In this document: one piece after another, positions 55,067-64,000 of the stretch | Numbering within the stretch: the first letter of the stretch is position 1 | Layout: each line of letters starts with the position of its first letter | From: Heloderma charlesbogerti | Taxonomy: Eukaryota; Chordata; Lepidosauria; Squamata; Helodermatidae | Direction: 5' to 3' | Assembly: GCA_026122225.1 (NCBI GenBank) | Contig: JANEZZ010001848.1 | Coordinates: forward strand, 1 to 64,000 | Length of the DNA: 64,000 nucleotides | Notes under the pieces: model-generated | The model's database searches: none | What the model was told of the DNA's origin: nothing | What the model saw: the letters and a program-made list of their open reading frames with translations, nothing else | Program-made: the position numbers and the translations under genes

Positions 55067-55366
55067 CTGATTAGAAGGTGGTATACAAACTACATTACTG
55101 GATGCTACCAGCAGATGGTGACAAAATCTCACAATTGGACCAAAGGAATCTCAGAAAACTGGTTGAAAAGAGACACGTGTTACAACAACACCAAATTTCA
55201 GCTTTCGCCTTATTCGGTGAATAAAATAACATCTCAGGTATGTGTAATTTTTCTCACAGTAACTGATTGTTTTAAGAGGGTTTTGTTAAAATTCTGTCTT
55301 TACAGAAGAATCGAGATTGTGGATTTGGGAACAAGCAGTATGGAAACTTCTGCAAACAAAATCAAT
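55067..55366. other. Intergenic, no gene seen
   Basis: The 164-codon ORF at 54980-55474 runs from a MITE through this stretch into a SINE, so it is a chance ORF. Confidence 0.5.
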
Positions 55367-55598
55367 CATTTATTTTATATTGCTCACATTTATATCCCAC
55401 CCCTTCTTCCAAGAACTCATCCTGATGTATATCCCACTCCCAGCTTCCCACTCCCACATTTATCCTCACAATAACCCTGTGAGACAGGTTAGGCTGACAG
55501 ACAGTGATTGTCCCAGTAACCCAGTGAGCTTTAGAGATGAATGGGGATTTGAACCCAGGTCTTTCCAAGAGATCCTAACACTCTAACACCACACATGA
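55367..55598 (-). mobile_element. tRNA-derived SINE with L2-type tail (MIR-like layout)
   Basis: On the minus strand the B box is GGTTCAAATCC (55545-55555), followed by the body cagcctaacctgtctcacag and ggttattgtgaggataaatg and a tail ending gggatataaatgtg, near tttatttta. Same family as 43283-43512. Confidence 0.8.
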
Positions 55599-55689
55599 TC
55601 ATAAACAGTACACAGGTAGTTTGTATGTTGGGGGGGTATGAGCTACTGAATCATTCTGCAGTCTAGAATTTAGTTAAATGGCATGCTTT

Positions 55690-55750
55690 ACTGACCCAGT
55701 AAGTCCCACTGAGTTCAATGAGGATTATTTCCATTTAAATGAACATGTTA
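55690..55750. repeat. Short palindromic repeat (GGGAGTAAG family), partial
   Basis: cagtaagtcccactgagttc and aatgaggattatttccattt. Confidence 0.45.
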
Positions 55751-56107
55751 AATTAAAATGAAACCAGTGCAATGATACGTATTACAAAGGAGAAATCAAG
55801 GAATATTGCAGAATATTGTCTCTATGTTTATCATTCCAATACGTTACAAATCTCTACTAAAATTGTATAGGTTTGGTCCCTACTTAACTTCCTGTACAAG
55901 CTCTGACATATGGCCATCTTCCTACATCACACTAAACTGTGATTTAGTGAGACATACAAAAGCAAACTCCTTCATGGATCACTGCCTTGTTGTGGCGAGG
56001 GGGCTTGCGTAACTCAGTGAAGCCATAAGCTATGCCGTGCAGGGCCACCCAAGTCGGACAGGTCATGGTGGAGAGTTCTGACAAAATGTGGTCCACTGGA
56101 GAAGGAA

Positions 56108-56920
56108 ATGGCAACCCTTCAGTATTCTTGCCAAGAAAACCCCATGGAATGTATCACAAGGCTAAAAGATATGACGCCGGAAGATGAGCCCCTCAGGTCG
56201 GAAGGTGTCCAATATACTACTGGGGAAGAGCAGAGGGAATTTCCAAGTAGCGCCAGAAAGAGTGAAGCGGCTGGGCCAAAGCCGAAAGGACACTCAACTG
56301 TGGATGTGTCTGGTGGTGAAAAGAAAATCCGATGCTGTAAAGAACAATATTGTTTAGGAACCTGGAATGTCAGATCAATGAATCAAGGTAAGCTGGAGGT
56401 GGTCAAACATGAGATGGCAAGACTGAACATCGACATCTTGGGAATCAGCGAACTAAAATGGACAAGCATGGGCGAATTTAATTCAGGTGACCATCATATC
56501 TACTACTGTGGGCAAGAATCCCTTAGAAGAAATGGAGTAGCACTCATAGTCAACAAAAGGGTGGGAAAAGCAGTACTGGGGTACAATCTCAAAAACGATA
56601 GAATGATCTCAGTACGAATCCAAGGCAAACCATTCAACATCACAGTAATTCAAGTCTATGCCCCAACCACTGATGCCGAAGAAGCTGAGGTTGATCGGTT
56701 CTATGAAGACCTACAACACCTGCTAGAACCAACACCAAAAAAAGATGTCCTCTTCATCATCGGGGATTGGAATGCTGAAGTAGGAAGTCAAGAAATCACC
56801 GGGATAACAGGCAAGCATGGCCTTGGTGTACAAAATGAAGCACGACAAAGGCTAATAGAGTTTTGCCAAGAGAACACGCTGATCATAGCAAACACACTTT
56901 TCCAACAGCACAAGAGGTGA
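56108..56920 (+). pseudogene. BovB copy 2 ORF2 fragment: endonuclease
   Basis: 270 codons with GTWNVRSMN, SELKW, YAPTTD and GDWNAEVG. The open frame starts at an ATG created by the local 2-bp deletion and not at the family start. It ends at TGA 56918-56920, where copy 1 has CGA (arginine), a C-to-T change at a CpG site typical of methylation decay. Confidence 0.9.
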
Positions 56921-57646
56921 CTCTACACATGGACATCACCAGATGGTCAATATCGAAATCAGATTGATTATGTCCTTTGCAGCCAAAGATGGAGAAGCTC
57001 TATACAGTCAATAAAAACAAGACCTGGAACTGACTGTGGCTCAGATCATGAGCTTCTTATTGCAAAATTTCGGCTGAAATTGAAGAACGTAGGGAAAACC
57101 ACTAAACCATTCAGGTATGACCTAAATCATATCCCTTATGAATATACAGTGGAGGTGAGGAATAGATTTCAGGGATTAGACCTGATAGACAGAGTGCCTG
57201 AGGAACTATGGAGGGAGGTCCGTAACATTGTTCAGGAGGAGGCAGCAACTCAATCCATCCCAAAGAAAACGAAATGCAAGAAAGCAAAGTGGCTGTCTGA
57301 TGAGGCTTTACAAGTAGCTGAGGAAAGAAGGGAAGCGAAAAGCAAGGGAGAAAGGGGAAGATATACCCAACTGAATGCAGATTTCCAGAGAATAGCAAGG
57401 AGAGACAAGAAGGCCTTCTTAAATGAACAATGCAAAGAAATCAAAGAAAACAGTAGAATGGGAAAGACTAGAGATCTCTTCAAGAACATCGGAGATATCA
57501 AGGGAACGTTTTGTGCAAAGATGGGCATGATAAAGGACAAAGAAGGCAGGGACCTAACAGAAGCAGATGAGATTAAGAAGAGGTGGAAAGAATACACAGA
57601 AGAACTATCTGAAAGGAAAGATCTGGAAAGATCTGAATGTCCCTGA
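56921..57646 (+). pseudogene. BovB copy 2 ORF2 fragment: end of endonuclease and linker
   Basis: Same frame as the preceding fragment. It contains the SDH catalytic box (SDHELLIAKF), GKTTKPFRYDLNHIPYEYTV, and the lysine-rich linker. A tandem copy of ggaaagatct (about 57616-57635), with a few extra bases, adds 13 bp net relative to copy 1. The frame then ends at TGA 57644-57646. Confidence 0.88.
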
Positions 57647-59153
57647 TAGCCAGGATAGTGCAGTCACTGAACTTGAGCCGGACATCCTAGAGAGTGAAGT
57701 CAAGTGGGCCTTAGGAAGCATTACTAACAACAAAGCTAGCGGAGATGACAGTATTCCAACTGAGCTATTTAAAATCCTAAAAGATGATGCTGTTAAAGTG
57801 CTGCACTCAATATGCCAACAAATTTGGAACACTCAACAGTGGCCGCAAGACTGGAAAAAGAAGGGCAATGCCAAAGAGTGTTCAAACTACCGTACAATTG
57901 CGCTCATTTCACATGCCAGCAAGGTTATGCTCAAAATCCTGCAAGCTAGGCTTCAGCAGTATGTGTACCAAGAACTACTGGAAGTACAAGCTGGGTTTCA
58001 AAGAGGCAGAGGAACTAGAGGTCAAATCACCAACATTCGCTGGATCATGGAGAAAGCAAGACAATTCCAGAAAAACGTCTACTTCTGCTTTATTGACTAC
58101 GCTAAAGCCTTTGATTGTGTGGATCACAACAAACTGTGGCAAATTCTGAAAGAGATGGTAGTACCAGACCACCTTACCTGTCTCCTGAGAAACCTGTACG
58201 AGGGTCAAGAAGCAAAAGTAAGAACCAGACATGGAACAACCGATTGGTTCAAAATTGGGAAAGGAATACGACAAGGCTGTATATTGTCGCCCTGCTTATT
58301 TAACTTATATGCAGAGTACATCACGAGAAACGCCGGGTTGGATGAATCACAGGTCGGAATTAAGATTGCCGGGAGAATTATCAACAACCTCAGATACACA
58401 GACGAGACCACCCTAATGGCAGAAAGCGAAGAGGATCTCAAGAGCCTCTTGTTGAGAGTGAAAGTGGAGAGTGCAAAAGCTGGTTTAAAACTCAACATTA
58501 AAAAAACTAAGATCATGGCATCTGGCCCCATCACGTCTTGGCATATAGAAGGGGAAGAAATGGAAGCAGTGACAGATTTTATTTTCTTGGGCTCCAAGAT
58601 CACCGCAGATGGTGACTGTAGCCATGAAATTAAAAGACGCTTGCTCCTGGGGAGGAAATCTATGGCACACCTCGACAGCATAGTAAGAAGCAGAGACATC
58701 ACCTTGCCGACAAAGGTCTGTCTAATCAAAGCTATGGTTTTCCCAGTAGCAACATATGGCTGTGAGAGCTGGACTATAAGGAAGGCTGAGCGCAGAAGAA
58801 TCAATGCTTTTGAACTGTGGTGCTGGAGAAGACTCTTACGAGTCCCCTGGACTGCAAGGAGGTCAAATCAGTCAATCCTAAAGGAAATCAACCCTGACTG
58901 CTCATTGGAAGGACAGATACTGAAGCTGAAGCTAAAATATTTTGGCCACCTAATGCGAAGAGAAAAGTCTCTGGAAAAGACCCTGACGCTGGGAAAGATT
59001 GAAGGCAAAAGGAGAAGGGGACGGCAGAGGATGAGATGGCTAGATAGCATCACCGATGCAATGAATATGGACCTGAGCACACTCCAGGAGAGAGTACAGG
59101 ACAGGAAGGCCTGGAGTGCTATGGTCCATGGGGTCACAAAGAGTCAGACATGA
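57567..59153 (+). pseudogene. BovB copy 2 ORF2 fragment: reverse transcriptase and C-terminus
   Basis: From about residue 22 this is the complete RT and C-terminal domain (the first residues are read in the wrong frame before the insertion). Motif A FIDYAKAFDCVDH is intact. Two lesions stand out: eight residues around YIPIP are missing after QDWK, and motif C reads YTDETTLM in place of YADDTTLM, replacing the second catalytic aspartate with glutamate. The frame runs through MATYGCESWTIRK-type text (VATYGCESW) and FGHLMRREKS to the natural end. Confidence 0.92.
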
Positions 59154-59180
59154 CTGAACGACTGAACAACAACAACACAA

Positions 59181-59446
59181 GCAGAAAGCAGCCCTCTTCC
59201 TGCCCTCCTCCCAGATAGCTGGCAGGAGGACTTTGGGAACATTTCTTTTCAGTTTCCCTGAATCTCTGCTTGCCATGTCAACCAGACCAGGAATCATGAT
59301 TTATCCCTAACTGTGGTCAGTTTAAACAAGCCAGCTTCATAATCTATGTTTACAAAATAATATATTTGGGGAAAAGAAGATGGGAAAGGAGAGGCAACAA
59401 TCACGTATGCACACGTGCAAATAAAACCAATAAAAGCTGATCTACC
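59181..59446. other. Intergenic, no gene seen
   Basis: Unassigned flank of BovB copy 2. Confidence 0.35.
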
Positions 59447-59520
59447 AGAGCAAGTAACTCCCATTGAGCTCAGTGGGACTTACTTCTAAGAAGACATGTA
59501 TAGGATTGTGATGAAAGTCA
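59447..59520. repeat. Short palindromic repeat (GGGAGTAAG family)
   Basis: cccattgagctcagtgggac is close to a perfect palindrome, then ttacttctaagaagacatgt and ataggattgtg. Confidence 0.6.
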
Positions 59521-59783
59521 ATCTAACTTAGGCTGCAATCCTATCAGATCCACCCTTGATATTCATAAGCCTCCAAACTCGGATACTTAAGAGTATCCAA
59601 TGCAGAGCAGGAGGTGTGTCTAGCTGAGGTGTTGGGGAAGGGGAGGGAAGGAGGCTGGGGAATATGGCGTAAGCCATCCCCTCCCCTCCCCGCCCACTGG
59701 CACACCCCCTTTTTCTTCCTTCCAAGGTCGCCTTTGCAACCTCAGAGAGGCAGTCCGCACGGTTCTCTCCACACCAGCTGCAA

Positions 59784-59812
59784 GGGGACGGGGACGGGGA
59801 CGGGGAAGGGGG
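59784..59812 (+). repeat. G-quadruplex-type GGGGAC repeat
   Basis: Five runs of at least four G at 59784, 59790, 59796, 59802 and 59808, separated by 2-base loops (AC, AC, AC, AA). This fits the strict G4 pattern and is a short hexamer tandem. Confidence 0.9.
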
Positions 59813-60731
59813 AAGGGAGCTCGGAATCCTGGGTCTGAGGTCAGAGCACTGTCTCAGACCTCAGATCCATCAATCCAACCTATCCTATGCCCCCCCCACC
59901 TCCCAGACTCTCTTAGCTGGTTACATTTTACCTGCTTGAGAAGAAACTTGGGTTTCAGAGCATGTACTGAGTTCCTTGCAGGAAAAATGATCTGAGAGAG
60001 CATAGGTGCATTTTTGGACCCTTGATTTGGATGTTTCCTAGGAGACAAAATAGTGAGGTGATGCTTCACCTATTAATGGAAATTTGAGATCAAGCCTCTT
60101 AATGCAGATGAATTGTTGTATGGACTGTGAAAGGAATTCCAAGTGGGCCAATCAGAAATGTATTTAGGGGCTTGTTTCACTGCTTTCATGTTCCTCAACT
60201 TACATGATAAAAGATCTAGCCAACTCTGAACAAATAGTCTTTTGTGAAAAGGAGATTAACCCCTGCCCCACTGCAGTCCTCCTGCCCAAACAGCTGTTTT
60301 ACCCATTGACAAAGGAGTGAAAATCCCAGGTGCACAAAAGGGCCTCCCCTGGTCAGGACTTAGGAGGCACCTGATCCACCATTAAAACCCTATGCAATTA
60401 CCCCAGAGGAGCAAAAATCCCATGTGCACCAAAAAGGGGGTGCTGGCTATAAAACCTTGGAGGTTTGCAGGATTTGGACCAAACCTCATACAGAGCTCTA
60501 GTGCTGTTTTTTTGCTCATTTGCTAAAGCACTTCCTTGCTAAACCAGAATTGCGCATTTCTCCCTATAGACATTACTGGCATAGAGGCATTACTGTGTTC
60601 CCAATACTGCAATTGCAAAAATGTGCAAATTTGCAAATGTGCAAAGGAATTTTCTTTTTAAAAAGATGAACAGAGGCAACTGCGGAAAATGGGGGAATGG
60701 GGGAAAACTTGCTGACGTTTTGCCCCATCCT
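59813..60731. other. Intergenic, no gene seen
   Basis: No recognised domain. The part at 60590-60730 has gtgcaaatttgcaaatgtgc words as in other unnamed repeats. Confidence 0.4.
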
Positions 60732-60856
60732 AGCAAACTGTCAACTTGAGCACGCTCCGGGAGAGAGCGCAGGACAGGAAGGCCTGGCGTGCTATGGTCC
60801 ATGGGGTCACGAAGAGTCGGACACGACTGAACGACTGAACAACAGCAAACTGTCAA
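60732..60856 (+). mobile_element. Very short BovB 3' end with its 13-bp duplications
   Basis: The 99-bp insert 60745-60843 matches BovB copy 1 from 4081 to the (AAC) tail, with two or three differences. AGCAAACTGTCAA lies at 60732-60744 and again at 60844-60856, a perfect 13-bp target duplication. The bases CAA are common to the target and the BovB junction. Confidence 0.93.
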
Positions 60857-60950
60857 GGAGTTTCCATTACACAGAGAACTCCCGCGAAAAACAGAGCAAC
60901 AGCAGCAGTCTGAATCACTCCTGCCACGTGACTCTATAGGAGAGCAAAAT

Positions 60951-61130
60951 AACCCATGGTGCCTGACAGATGACATAACCCACAGTGGGTCATCAAAGTG
61001 GGTTATTTTGGCCAAATAAGCCATTGTGGCTTTTAAAATTCCTGACAGGTGACATGATAACCCACGATGGGTTAAATTAGCCATCAGGACTTATTTAACC
61101 CATTGTGGGTTATCGTGTGGTCCAAACCCA
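60951..61130. mobile_element. Foldback element with AACCCA...TGGGTT inverted units
   Basis: ataacccatggtgcctgaca and acataacccacagtgggtca on the left; gataacccacgatgggttaa and cattgtgggttatcgtg on the right. The words cctgacagatgacat and cctgacaggtgacat are a direct repeat. Same end motif group as the long foldbacks. Confidence 0.6.
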
Positions 61131-61855
61131 GTCACACAGAGAGAAGTGGATCAACACACCTGCCTGCATTGTTGAACTATCTCTGGGTGCTGGCTATGGA
61201 GACTATTGATGCATGTCAAAATTTACCACTCCTGCTGTTACAATGTTTATAAAGTTGATTTCGGAAGGGTATGCTGAGGGAACCTTAAAAACAGGTGCCA
61301 GTTATGAGATTTTGTCAATTCTAGGAGTGATGATGTAGTCCTTTACAAAAACAGTTAACACCTGCTAACTGTTTTTTAACCAAAAAGACCACCCCCACTT
61401 CCCCATTTAGCCCAAATAGCAGTATCTATACTGCATGAATCTGATACTATTGCCAGTCGCACAGCCAACATCAGGACACAATCATAAGTATATTTACTTG
61501 GGAGTAAGTGTGACTGACAGCTAAGTAAACACAGGATGAGGCTGCTAGTCCCAAAATTTTTAAATGGGATTCTATCAGTTTACGTTTTGGTACTTCAGCT
61601 CACGGAAGATGTAAATTGGCCTGATTATTTTTGTTTTTGCTCCCAGGAACCACCTTTGCTTCATTTCAGCTATCCTAAACTAATTCTTGTAGTACTGTGG
61701 TTGACAACAAATTTTTCACAGCATCCATGTTTTGAATTGAGCTTAAACAGAAAGGGCAGCAATGAGAATGAGCAGATGAAGCACAACATCACAGAAGGCT
61801 CCCAGAAGCTCTATTGGTAATCATGTTGGGGAGTAGAAATTAAAAGCCCTTTGCC
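61131..61855. other. Intergenic, no gene seen
   Basis: The 94-codon ORF at 61536-61820 is unrecognised. A partial GGGAGTAAG-family repeat lies at 61485-61530. Confidence 0.4.
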
Positions 61856-62157
61856 CAGGGCCAGTCCTACCATTAAGCAGAGTGAGGCAATTGCCTCAGA
61901 TGGCAGATACTGGGTGGCAGCAGTAGCAGCCTCCTGGCTGTTCCTCACGTTGGAGGACAGGGCTGAGTACGTTACACAGCCTGTCCTTGACCCCCCTAAA
62001 CTAGCCTGCTGCTTCAGGGGTGATGGAGGGCACTATTCCATCCCAAGAGGTCAAGTAAGTTTCAACTGCCATTCCAGCAGGCTTTTGTATGTGGGATGCA
62101 GAAGGGGTGTCACTGCGACCTTCACCTCAGGCAGCAAAAGGTCTTGGGCTGGCCCTG
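61856..62157 (+). mobile_element. hAT-type element (CAGGGCCAGCCC family) with perfect 8-bp TSD
   Basis: CCTTTGCC flanks it exactly (61848-61855 and 62158-62165). The ends cagggccagtcctaccatt and gtcttgggctggccctg are inverted repeats. It is 302 bp with no transposase; a relative lies at 25515-25874. Confidence 0.9.
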
Positions 62158-62515
62158 CCTTTGCCTATGTCTTGCCTCAGCAGGATCAAGGCAGTGGACA
62201 AAACTGCTGTTACTGGCCTCTTGTCCAATCCTAAATTCAAAACTTGATCCTGGAAGGGTCCTTTGGGTTGGGAGCTCTGCTGGTAGCCTGATGGAAAGCT
62301 GGGGGGGGGAGGGCAGGGAGGTTGAGTTTCCAAGCACCTTATTACCTATCTGTACCTATCTGTTTTTCCCTTGCACATTATTAAAGAATCAAAGTACTGT
62401 GGAGAAATACTAGATGTATACTATAGATTGAATTATGCTAAGAGCAATAAAGCAGCCATGTATTGGGGGCACTGCTCTGCAGTGGTTCCGCTCCTTTCTC
62501 TCAGGATAGCTCCAG

Positions 62516-62914
62516 ATGGTGCCGCTCAGGGATAGTTGTTCCTCGAAAAAGGAACTATTATGTGGAGTCCCTCAGGGCTCCATTCTATCCCCGATGCTGT
62601 TCAATATCTACATGACACCGCTGGGAGAGATCATCAGGAGGTTTGGGGCTGAGTGTTATCAGTATGCTGATGACACCCAAATCTATCTCTCCTTCATATC
62701 TTTCTCCAATGAAGGTATGACTCCTCTGAAAGACTGCCTGAAGTCGGTAATGGGCTGGATGAGGGAGAACAAGCTGAAGTTGAATCCAGGCAAGACAGAG
62801 GTTCTTTTTGTGAAGGGCCCTATCTCAGGTATTGAGCTTTGTCAACCAGTTCTGGATGGGGTTGCACTCCCCCTGAAGGAGCAAGTTGGTAGCTTGGGGG
62901 TGCTTCTTGACTGA
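62516..62914 (+). pseudogene. L2-like reverse transcriptase fragment
   Basis: 132 codons: CGVPQGSILSPMLFNIYMTP (motif B region), the active-site QYADDTQIYLSF with both aspartates kept, then MGWMRENKLKLNPGKTEVLF and VALPLKEQVGSLGVLLD. The frame stops in the place where relatives continue toward the C-terminal domain. The opening residues may be flank, since RT continues upstream in another frame. Confidence 0.9.
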
Positions 62915-62935
62915 ACCCTGCTCCTGGCACTTTAG

Positions 62936-63241
62936 GTGGAGGCAACGGTGAGAAGTGCCTGTTATCAACTTTGGCCAATATGCCGGCTACACCCATTCCT
63001 GGAACATGTGGACCTGGTATCAGTGGTGCACGTGCTGGTAACCTCTAGGCCTGATTTCTGCAATGCGCTGTACTTGGGGCTGCCTTTATATTTAGTTCGG
63101 AAACTTCAACTGGTACAAAATACGGCAGCCAGATTGGTCTCTGGGACATCCCGTGGAGACCATATTACACCAGTTTTGAAATCTTTACACTGGCTGCCAT
63201 TTGTTTCTGAGCAAAATATGAAGTGCTGGTTCTTCGTTTAA
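62936..63241 (+). pseudogene. L2-like ORF2 C-terminal fragment
   Basis: 101 codons with [40 protein letters not shown] and ITPVLKSLHWLPF, all standard words of the L2/CR1 C-terminal domain. After this the frame shifts; LKPYM and later VVERPAD-type words can be followed to about 63420 in broken frames. Confidence 0.88.
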
Positions 63242-63741
63242 AGCCTTACATGGTCTAGGCCCAAGGTACCTCAGGGAGCGCCTTCTCCCCTATGCCCAGT
63301 CTGCCACCTAAGGTCTTCTGAGGGCTCTCTGCTGCGGCTGCCTAATGTGAGACTCGCAGCCACACGCAAGAGGACCTTTTCCTTTGCCGCCCTTCAGTTG
63401 TGGAACGACCTGCTGATTGAAATGTGCCTGCTAACCTTGCTGAAGGTTTTTAAGCAGGCATTAAAGATGCTATTATTCTGGCAGGCCTCCCCTTTTTGGA
63501 ACTCTTGTTCCTTTTGCTGACTTTTGTATACTATTTTTAAGCAGTGTTTTAAACTGCGTTTCATTGTTGGATTTTTTAAAACATTGTTTTTAGTGCAAAG
63601 TTGTTTTTAGTTATATGTTGTTTGTCCGTATGTTTTTATGTAAATGGCTTTTAAACTTTGTATGTTGTATTTTAATGTTTTAACTTTTGTAAACCACCCA
63701 GACAGCTCTGGCTATGGGGCGGTATAGAAATGTAATAAACA

Positions 63742-63772
63742 ATAATAATAATAATAATAATTAATAATAATG
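63742..63772. repeat. (AAT)n tail of the L2-like LINE
   Basis: About ten aat units directly after the L2 3' end. Confidence 0.9.
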
Positions 63773-63849
63773 TTAGGATTTATCCATTATGGTGTGTCTT
63801 TGGACTTGGAACCACAAGATTCAGGCTTATTTACTTAATTAACTTGATT

Positions 63850-63925
63850 TATTTCTATTATTATTGTTATTAATTATATTTCTATACTGCCCCATAGCTG
63901 AAGCTCTCTGGGCAGTTTAATGCAT
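63850..63925 (-). mobile_element. L2-like LINE 3' end, minus strand
   Basis: atttctatactgccccatag then ctgaagctctctgggcagtt is the L2 3' hairpin in reverse. It faces the plus-strand L2 end 80 bp away, so the two 3' ends lie tail to tail. Its body may continue beyond the window. Confidence 0.65.
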
Positions 63926-64000
63926 TTCTTAGCTGCCTTTCAAGACTACAGTAGGGTTCAAGGCTGCAGTGGGGCTAACTGGGGCTCAGGTTCCCACTTA

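Larger units (their letters stand above)
55969..59180 (+). mobile_element. BovB (RTE clade) LINE, near full length, copy 2
   Basis: A second 3.2-kb BovB in the same orientation as copy 1, beginning at the same 5' sequence (cttcatggatcactgccttg) and ending in a short (AAC)n tail. The flanks acaaaagca (55957-55965) and acacaagca (59175-59183) are similar but not perfect, so the duplication is unproven. It carries a 2-bp deletion near 56116, a TGA at 56918-56920, a 24-bp in-frame deletion near 57858 and a net 13-bp insertion near 57610. It is more damaged than copy 1. Confidence 0.94.
62470..63770 (+). mobile_element. L2-like LINE, 5' truncated
   Basis: The 3' 1.3 kb of an L2-like LINE: RT motifs B and C, thumb, C-terminal domain and 3' UTR. 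The terminal hairpin aaaccacccagacagctctg then atggggcggtatagaaatg is followed by an (AAT)n tail at 63742-63772. The 5' end is truncated mid-RT near ctctgcagtggttccgctcc, the usual fate of LINE copies. Confidence 0.88.

Noticed and set aside
54980..55474. 164-codon ORF
   Set aside because: It runs from a MITE through unique sequence into a SINE, so it is a chance ORF.
55957..59183. Firm target-site duplication for BovB copy 2
   Set aside because: acaaaagca and acacaagca match at 8 of 9 but lie in A-rich, tail-like sequence, so chance cannot be excluded.

Overview
This looks like a vertebrate nuclear, intergenic window, most likely from a squamate reptile (lizard or snake). I find no protein-coding host gene, no rRNA and no free-standing tRNA gene. 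The squamate call rests on the repeats: two near-full-length BovB (RTE clade) LINEs, L2-like and CR1 LINEs, tRNA-derived SINEs, and a dense population of short palindromic and hAT-type elements. All long open reading frames are retrotransposon remnants; the other ORFs are short and look like chance ORFs.

Layout. 1-965: flank with one 243-bp inverted-repeat element. 965-4200: BovB copy 1 in a 12-bp target-site duplication. 4200-7320: mostly unique sequence with palindromic elements and a CR1-like 3' end. 7344-10480 (minus): long decayed L2-like LINE with endonuclease and reverse transcriptase remnants. About 11030-12365 (plus): broken CR1. 12740-13593, 27757-28430 and 36171-37530: three copies of a long foldback family with similar ends and differing cores. 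14.6-25.9 kb: many MITE-like elements between unique AT-rich stretches. 27.3 kb: tRNA-derived SINE. 30.5-31.6 kb: L2 endonuclease remnant split by about 0.8 kb. 37.6-38.8 kb: three hAT-like elements within 1.2 kb, one 729 bp long with a perfect 8-bp duplication. 39.2-55.6 kb: MITEs, SINEs, L2 3' ends, an L1-like C-terminal remnant and a CpG-rich block near 53.5 kb. About 55969-59180: BovB copy 2. 60745-60843: a 99-bp BovB 3' end in a perfect 13-bp duplication. 61856-62157: hAT-type element with a perfect 8-bp duplication. 62470-63770: L2-like 3' half on the plus strand.

How the parts relate. The autonomous elements are LINEs, and every copy here carries stops or frameshifts. The short elements fall into families: hAT-like with CAG...CTG ends and 8-bp duplications; fully palindromic short elements; a family whose right end usually carries AATAAA; and long foldbacks with ends related to GGTTYGCAC...GTGCAAAC. 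Several are nested, which gives a relative insertion order. Family assignments come from motif recognition and comparison of copies within the window, without a database search; boundaries marked as approximate are read by eye.
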